From: Sordaria brevicollis
Lineage: Eukaryota > Ascomycota > Sordariomycetes > Sordariales > Sordariaceae
Assembly: GCA_033439795.1 (NCBI GenBank)
Contig: JAUTDP010000010.1
Span: 1,922,001 to 1,986,000 of the forward strand
Direction of reading: 5' to 3'
DNA: 64,000 bases
Both the position numbers and the translations under genes were made by a program. Positions 57,511 through 64,000 of this stretch are shown piece after piece. Each line of letters starts with the position of its first letter. Position 1 is the first letter of the stretch. Below the pieces are notes generated by a model. That model had not been told where the DNA came from. It saw only the letters and a program-made list of their open reading frames with translations, and did not search any database.

Positions 57511-58601
57511 ATGGCCAAGCAATCGTGAGTAACCACGTCAGCGATCAGTTCCGACCTGTTTTCTGGCTGTTTTGCTGCCCGTCAAGCCGAGGTGCTGCCC
57601 GACAAACTGAGGTGGTCGCAAGAGGAGGAAACCGCACCGACGAAAATCTGCAGAAGAGGAGGATACCACCCAATTGAACCGGAGGTCATTTGGACGATTT
57701 TTGAGGTTTCTGGAGCATCATGGACGGCAGATAGGGACCGGCAGCAAGCAGCCAGAAGACAGCGACGAAATACGGAAAGCCAGCAGCAAGATCAGTGTGA
57801 GCTAACAGAATGTCTACAGTCGTGGTGCCCCCGGTGGCAAGCTCAAGATGACCCTGGGTCTCCCAGTGTACGTTACGATTCCCATTCCCGTCCAATCCAG
57901 CACGAAGAAACGCGAATCAACAGGATTTCCCAAGCGAGCACGAGCGCGTTGAACGAACACACCACGAATCGACACACAACCGCACGCCCACAAATCACAC
58001 GAAACGCACGAGCAAACACGACAAAGAGACAGGAACAGAATAGCTAACATGGCGACTCTTACAGCGGTGCCATCATGAACTGCGCGGACAACTCCGGTGC
58101 CCGTAACCTTTACATCATCTCCGTCAAGGGTATCGGTGCTCGTCTCAACCGCCTCCCCGCTGGTGGTGTCGGCGACATGGTCATGGCCACCGTCAAGAAG
58201 GGCAAGCCTGAGCTCCGCAAGAAGGTCCACCCCGCCGTCATCGTCCGCCAGTCCAAGCCCTGGAAGCGCTTCGACGGTGTCTTCCTCTACTTCGAGGACA
58301 ACGCCGGTGTCGTAAGTGCCCACCGAATACCACATTTTCACGACAGCCTGGGCATTGGATTCTGCATTTGGGAGAGGATCTGGGAAGGGACAAATTGCTG
58401 GAAGGATGGGAACGGATGCAGAATCACAATGCCAGGCTCGTTGGGAAGTATATTCGCAAGCGGACAATGCTGACCACTGCTTCTTTCTAGATCGTCAACC
58501 CCAAGGGTGAGATGAAGGGTTCCGCCATTACCGGCCCCGTCGGTAAGGAGGCTGCTGAGCTTTGGCCCCGTATTGCCTCCAACTCCGGTGTCGTCATGTA
58601 A
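57511..58601 (+). CDS. rpl23: 60S ribosomal protein L23 (uL14)
   Basis: 139 aa in four exons: 57511-57524 (14 nt), 57820-57867, 58065-58311 and 58491-58601. Introns of 295, 197 and 179 bp are long for this genome, as is common for ribosomal protein genes. Joined: [20 protein letters not shown], then [55 protein letters not shown]. This is the highly conserved uL14 protein that binds 25S rRNA in the large subunit and contacts the small subunit. I looked for a C/D-box snoRNA in the introns and saw no convincing C and D box pair. Confidence 0.97.
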
Positions 58602-59209
58602 ATGGGTTATCCGGGAACAAAGGGAATGGATCTTTTATGGGCTTGCGCGGGTCTTTTTTTCGAGGAACGAACAATGTCATCCGCTATCTCGTCTCTCCCA
58701 TAGATGAACGGAGAAGATCGCAGAGGATGAAGGCCCTAATCGGGCCCGGCTGGATTGGCAGGCATTTGCATTTCGGTTGCGGCGTGCTCGGGAGTCATAC
58801 CACATGCATGATATACAGGTCAATTCACACCCAGTTCTTCGAATCCCCTTGACCGCGCGCGGCTCGGGATCATCACACATCACACAAGGGTGCCTCTGCA
58901 AACAAGCCGATGTCTACACGTTTTCCTTTTCATGCATCAACAAGCAAGAGCGGGAATCCACGGTACCGGTTAGCAGGCAATGGCTTTCGCGATGGACTGT
59001 GTCGGATGTGGCCATGTACGTTCTTCACAAGCAACTCCAGATACCCTGAGAAGTCAAGGGGGGCTTCTCCCCAAGCAAATAACATGAAGGTCGCTATTCC
59101 CAAACCATTATCATTACAAACTACATCGTGTCTATGTTGATGACTTGAATTATATACAATCTAGATGCTACTAACCCAGCTTCTTCCCACAGGACCGCCG
59201 CATCACGCT
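58602..59209. other. Convergent 3' regions
   Basis: Tail-to-tail spacer between uL14 (plus) and the hydrolase (minus). No gene seen. Confidence 0.6.
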
Positions 59210-60382
59210 CTACCTGATGATGGTAGCATTCAGCTTGAGCGACTCCAAGCTGCGACCGCCATTGTTCAACCAGCTCGCCAACAACTTGTTGAACATCTCT
59301 GGCTCCTGAATCTGAGGAGCATGTCCCAAATACGGGAACGTCACCAACGTAGCGTCCGGAATCGCCTTCTGCGCCTGTCTTCCAAGCACCCTATAGTCAC
59401 CCAGCTTCGCCTGCACCTCAGGGGGCGACCACACCTTGCCAATAGCCGTGTTATCCTTCTCGCCAATCACCAACAGCGTCTTGGCCCTGATCTTCTTATA
59501 CTCATGAATCGTCGGCTGACCCAACACCATCTCAACCACATGCGCCTGATCCTTCCAGAACTTCTCCTTCTGGTCACCCTCATACACCTTCGTCAACATG
59601 ACAACCCACTTATCAAACTCCTCCCTCCACTCAACCCCAGGGTAATACGTCGCCTGCTCATACCCCCTCAGCGAGTTATAATTCTGCCCCCTTTCATCAC
59701 CAACAAGCAAATCAAAAGACCGGTCCGGCACTCCCTTAGCCTTCCAGTCCTCCAACCCAATCGGGGCCACCAAAACCAGCGACTTGGTAAACTCAGGGTA
59801 CGTCAGCGCAAACCGCGAAGCGAGCATGCCGCCCAGCGAGTGACCCATGACGATCACCGGCTTGGTCACCCCCAACTCCCGCAACAGATTGCGCGTGTTG
59901 GTCGCCAACCCCTTCAGGTTGAAATCGTACGAAGTCGGCTTGGTCGATTTGCAGAACCCGAGCTGCTCGGGGAGGATGACGCGGTAGCCGGCTTTTTGCA
60001 AAGGGAGCGCGGCGGCGTACCACGTAGGGCCGCAAAAGTTTTTGCCGTGGAGTAACAAAATGGTTTGGGGTTCTTTGGAAGAGCGGGGGTTGTAGTTGCG
60101 GGGGAGAAGGTCCATGAAGGCCATTTCGAGGACTTCCTTGGAGCCGCGGATGGTGGGGGTAAGGTTGTAGAACCATAGTTGGGCGGGGTAGGTGTAGTTG
60201 AAGCCGTTGATGTTTTGGGGACGTTTGGCTGGGTAGATGATGTCCTTGGTGGAGTGGAAGAGGGTGGCGGAGACGGAAGCATCGGCGTCGAGTGAGGTGC
60301 TCTCGGCGGTGGTGACGGCCGGAGCGGCTGAGATGGTCAGCGGCAGGGCGGCGCCGGCGACAAGGAGGGTAAGGAGTTTCAT
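59210..60382 (-). CDS. Secreted alpha/beta hydrolase
   Basis: 390 aa, intronless. Signal peptide 1-19 (MKLLTLLVAGAALPLTISA). Alpha/beta fold with LLLHGKNFCGPTW as oxyanion turn, nucleophile Ser in VIVMGHSLGGMLASRFAL, Asp in VIGEKDNTA and His in FPYLGHAPQIQEP, so the triad is complete. The chain between strands 6 and 7 has the DERGQNYNSLRGYEQATYYPG lid. Resembles bacterial-type hydrolases annotated as epoxide hydrolase or haloperoxidase-like, but the Ser nucleophile points to an esterase or lipase-like activity. Substrate unknown. Confidence 0.9.
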   Translation of the reverse strand: MKLLTLLVAGAALPLTISAAPAVTTAESTSLDADASVSATLFHSTKDIIYPAKRPQNINGFNYTYPAQLWFYNLTPTIRGSKEVLEMAFMDLLPRNYNPRSSKEPQTILLLHGKNFCGPTWYAAALPLQKAGYRVILPEQLGFCKSTKPTSYDFNLKGLATNTRNLLRELGVTKPVIVMGHSLGGMLASRFALTYPEFTKSLVLVAPIGLEDWKAKGVPDRSFDLLVGDERGQNYNSLRGYEQATYYPGVEWREEFDKWVVMLTKVYEGDQKEKFWKDQAHVVEMVLGQPTIHEYKKIRAKTLLVIGEKDNTAIGKVWSPPEVQAKLGDYRVLGRQAQKAIPDATLVTFPYLGHAPQIQEPEMFNKLLASWLNNGGRSLESLKLNATIIR

Positions 60383-62563
60383 GATTCCGGTTAAGGTACG
60401 GTCTTTTTGTTGTCCGGATGATCTGCTGCTGTCTGTGATGGAGTGGGATGTAGCAGTGACAGCGGCTGGTGATGATGATGTGATAGTAAGCCAGCTGAAG
60501 GAATCCGAAGATCTATGTCTCTCTGTCCTATAGCTCGGGATTTGGGGGGATCGCCACTCTACAACAATACTGGTTCACTTGATAGGAGGAGGGATCTGGG
60601 TTGTATATATGGTTGCAACCGGATCATCGGCTCCCGACGGCCTTTCTTTCTTCACCCTTCCAACAATCTGAAAGCAAGGAGCGGTAGGTATGCCCGAGTC
60701 AAGAAGGAGAATAGCTCTGTTGGTTGAAGACTTGCGAGATTTGTGCTACCAGAGGTTACATTCTGTAATTAGAAGTTCTTGATGAGGGATGGGCATTGGC
60801 GGGTTCCACCAACCGACTGACCGACCGACCGAATTGCCCTGGCGACGGCTTGGACGGGAAAGCTAGAATCTTCATGATGCAAGCCCTCCCGGCCGCCCGT
60901 CAGTTTCGGCGGAAGATTAGGGCTGGGCAAAGAACGCCTTGGCCCATGATACATATCCATCAAGGTACGTCCGCGCACAAAATTGGTGGTGATGGGATAT
61001 TGACAAAGAGGAAATGACAGAATGCCAATCCTCGGCTGTGGCAGCTGAGGTGGGGGTTTGAGATACCTGAAGCATAACCCGCGGTCATCGAGATGTTAAG
61101 TCAGAAGCCAAGATTGGACTGGATATAACAACGACGGACTAAGGACTATGGGTAAGTGACATTCCATGAACTCCAGTATAGCATGAAACTGCTATTAACC
61201 CGGCCAGTCGAACAGCCCATTTTGACCACGCCTGTGACAATTGTCTTGCTTGGAAGCAGCGAAGCAATCTTAGAAGGAGGTAGGAAGATGGGGGATGGGA
61301 ATGGAGCATTTTGTAAGTTCTTTTCACCTTCCCAACATGTCGATATATCCCGTTCCCGTTCTGCAGCTGGGTGGGTGTCATGGCCGGGTGGGTTTCCCCG
61401 AGGAGTGGTGGTGGTTGGTGGTTGGTGGCCCCCCGTGTTTCGAAGCCATCACGATAATCCGCGGAATTGGCCTGGCGCAGGTACACAATTTCCCACGGAT
61501 TACGTACCTGCAGTTCAACCAATTTTCCCATGTGATGATGCGATCCCGAAAGATATCGACGACAACAACGCCCACCCACCCATTCACTCACCCACACTAT
61601 CACAAGTTCACACAAGCTTTTGTGCCGCGCCGAAAAAGCCACCCGAAATGGTCCGTCCCACCCCGGCCCTGTCGGTTTATCCTCCGGATCGGCCATTTCA
61701 CCCAATCCAGACAGTGCGGCGGCGCAGGAGACAGGCCTTGACAAGGGCATTTTGCTGCACCAGAGTAGCATCAAATCTCGTTTGACGGCCTGAAGGGCAC
61801 TGCGGGCGGGAGAATGGCCCTTGTCTTTTAAGCGACCCTGTCTCACAAACAACAATGCCTTTTTCCTTTTTCTTGCGTCTGTCTCAGGGAAGAAACCTCC
61901 GACAACCGACGACCGACCACCAGCCAAAGTGCCCGTCACTTGCCGTCAGCCGGGCTCTCTTTTGGTCTCTCCCTCTCTCCCCCCCACGTTCATCCTTTTC
62001 CCACTCTCTATTCCCTCCCATTCATTGTGTGGGCGTGGGCGGCTGGACAATATGTCTCGCAGCTTTCAAAGACATGCACCATCAGCTTGAACACTTTGGG
62101 GTTTTGCACTACCCACACCGCATCGCAACCTCCCCACATCATGGACCTTGTTACCTCCCCACGGATAATACCACACTACCAGCCATTGGAACTTTCTTAA
62201 CAATGCAAGAGATATAGGGAAAAATCATGTTTGTAAAATCCTTCTCGCTCTGGAATTATGGTACGGTTACTTTCTTTTTCTTCCTTCCTGGTGGGAAAAA
62301 AAGGTGGATCAGGAATTAGAAATATGCAGGTACATTTACCAGGCCATGGACCACCACCCACGTCTGGGCTTGACTCTTCTTGATCCCTTTTGAAAATCTT
62401 GATCGCTGTTGTTGTCTTCCTGCCAGGGAAGATAATATCATGGATATTCTCTAGTTGGCACGCCGATCTTCCTAGATAAGATCTCAGTCTTACACCAGCT
62501 CCGCCTTTTTCTCCACGAGTGTCAAGCAGCACGGCGGGCCGCTGCTGTCAAAAGTGTCAAACG
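60383..62563. other. Divergent intergenic region
   Basis: 2.2 kb between the hydrolase start (minus) and the membrane protein start (plus). Short overlapping frames on both strands at 61.1-62.2 kb lack motifs; I see no gene. A TATATA at 60604-60609 could serve the hydrolase. Confidence 0.5.
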
Positions 62564-64000
62564 ATGATCAGGGTCCCCGGGAACCAGCCCGGCGACAACA
62601 GGGCGCACTCCATCGAAACTCCAGCGATCGTCCTCTTCATCGCTACCTTCTTTCTGGTCGGTGTGAGGATATGGGCTCGGTTCAAGCAAGCGTCATGGAA
62701 GGGCTTGGGATGGGATGACTACACGATTTTGCTATCATGGGTTAGTTTGTCCTTGGCTTTGGGTTGGAGACAAGGAGCGCTGGATGCTGACACCATGCAA
62801 ACAGGTCTTTGCGCAAGTGGTTTCCGGACTCATGATGGCTTCATGTGCCTATGGGTTCGGTCAACATATCCGAAACCTGTCGAAGGAGAATAAGCTCATG
62901 ACTTTGAAGGTAGGGAAGGAACCTCCGTCTGATATCTAAAGCACCTGTCACTAACACACCACTTCCCGAGTACAGCTCTTCTACGTAGCTCAAGCCTTCT
63001 ACAAAATCACCATCAACCTCACCAAAACCTCCATCCTGCTTCTCTACCTACGCATCTTCGTGCAACGATGGTTTCGCATAGCCAGCTACATCCTCATGGG
63101 CATCATCAGCGCCTACATGATTGCCACCTTTGGCGCCTCCGTCTGGCAATGCACGCCCGTCCCGCGGGCCTGGGACAAGTCCATCCCTGGAACGTGCGTC
63201 GACATAACGACCAACTGGTACGCCAACGCCGGCTTCAGCATCAGCACCGACATTCTCATCCTGGCGCTGCCCATGTACCCGATTTTCATGTCTCACCTAC
63301 GCAAGACCCAGAAAGTGGCAGTGGTGCTCATGTTCGCGCTCGGTTTCTTCACCACCATCACGAGTATCTTGCGCATGCAGACATTGACGTTTTCGACCAA
63401 GACGCCTGACACCACTTGTACGTCTCTCGGTCTTCTTTCTTTCTTCCTCCCTGCCCCCCGCCCCCCTTTTGTTCACTTGTGGCACATGAAACTGACAGAC
63501 CGTAACAAAAGACGACCTCGACTCCTCAATCTGGACCATCATCGAGCAAAACATGGCCATCATCTGCGCCTGCCTGCCCGTCTGCCGCTTACCGCTCGCC
63601 TACCTCTTCCCCAAGTACTTCGCCATCTCTCGACGCGAGCAACGCACCGGTCCCGAGGGGGACATTGGTCACCGGGAGATATCCTCGCAGTCTGAGCTGA
63701 GAAGCTGGCAGGGGCAGGGGCCGCATCATCATCATCAGCACGACGTCGCTATCGAAGCTGGTGCTGGTCCCGGGCCACATCAGGTCAACCTGGAGATGAA
63801 CAGGCGTCCATCGGCATCAGGGATGTCTGTTTCTTCCGATGTCGAGAGGAAGATGTCGACAGATATGAATAGGGGAGTCACTGTTTATCAACGAGACAGG
63901 GTATCAACGGATGATGATAAGATGATGATGGGGGTGGGGGTGGGGAGAGACACGAACAGCGAGGACACCATTTTTCACGTGTCGTCTGTGTCGGCGAGCA
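62564..64000 (+). CDS. Rhodopsin-like/PTH11-type seven-helix membrane protein, 3' end cut
   Basis: At least 382 aa; four exons visible: 62564-62740, 62805-62909, 62976-63417 and 63512 to the right edge, all joins in phase. Helices: IVLFIATFFLVGVRIWARF, FAQVVSGLMMASCAYG, LFYVAQAFYKITINLTKTSI, IASYILMGIISAYMIATFG, ISTDILILALPMYPI, VAVVLMFALGFFTTITSI and MAIICACLPVCRLPLAYLF. The loop after helix 4 has WQCTPVPRAWDKSIPGTC, typical of fungal rhodopsin-domain/PTH11-like receptors; GWDDYTI and YDLDSSIWTIIEQNMAI are also family marks. A long hydrophilic cytosolic tail follows. Probably a plasma-membrane sensor; the ligand is unknown and similarity to true GPCRs is loose. The open frame reaches the window edge with no stop. 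Confidence 0.87.

Noticed and set aside
57525..58490. snoRNA in the long introns of the ribosomal protein gene
   Set aside because: No convincing C-box/D-box pair or H/ACA hairpins seen by eye.
57814..60055. Open frames opposite uL14 (57814-58467, minus) and opposite the hydrolase (59165-60055, plus)
   Set aside because: They overlap conserved genes on the other strand and have no recognisable content.

Overview
The window is nuclear DNA of a filamentous ascomycete, most likely a member of the Sordariales related to Neurospora and Sordaria. The genes carry short (about 50-100 bp) spliceosomal introns with GTAAGT-like donors and CTAAC/CTGAC branch sites, the coding regions are rich in C/G at third positions, and the tRNAs have introns. 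The gene order (a highly reducing polyketide synthase, a small methyltransferase, then an AA9 LPMO with a CBM1) matches my memory of the N. crassa region around NCU02916-NCU02918. The LPMO is clearly diverged from the N. crassa protein as I remember it, so I do not name a species.

Region 1 (1-28.2 kb) is a secondary-metabolite cluster. It has two divergent berberine-bridge-type FAD oxidases (1-540 minus, cut by the window edge; 2935-4437 plus), an intron-bearing tRNA-Glu and tRNA-Ile, an FAD monooxygenase, an epoxide-hydrolase-like protein, three different SDRs, two small cupins and one KS-AT-DH-ER-KR-ACP polyketide synthase (20989-28249). This set of PKS, SDRs and cupins is the signature of fungal salicylaldehyde / epoxycyclohexenol pathways (sordarial, virensol/trichoxide, flavoglaucin, pyriculol). 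The expected logic is that the PKS builds a polyunsaturated chain, the SDRs and cupins shape and release an aromatic aldehyde, and the FAD monooxygenase, epoxide hydrolase and oxidases tailor it. The ER cofactor motif is degenerate, the PKS has no release domain, and no transporter, P450 or pathway regulator is visible.

Region 2 (28.9-42.9 kb) holds an EEF1AKMT4-like methyltransferase, a secreted AA9 LPMO, a protein with a helical N-terminus and a RhoGAP domain whose arginine finger is an alanine, an RBR E3 ubiquitin ligase, a second tRNA-Ile(AAT), and a small protein with an acidic tail.

Region 3 (44.7-53.2 kb) is rich in secreted or wall-associated proteins: a cysteine-headed protein with a long Gly/Asn/Thr tandem repeat, a CFEM GPI-type protein, a GH75 chitosanase with a hydrophobic C-terminus, an orphan secreted protein, and an NLP (NPP1) family protein with a variant heptapeptide.

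Region 4 (54.7-64 kb) holds housekeeping genes (a malic enzyme with a likely mitochondrial presequence; ribosomal protein uL14/L23), a secreted alpha/beta hydrolase, and the beginning of a seven-helix rhodopsin/PTH11-type membrane protein that runs off the right edge. Exon boundaries are my own readings from splice consensus plus frame and family continuity; none is supported by transcripts.
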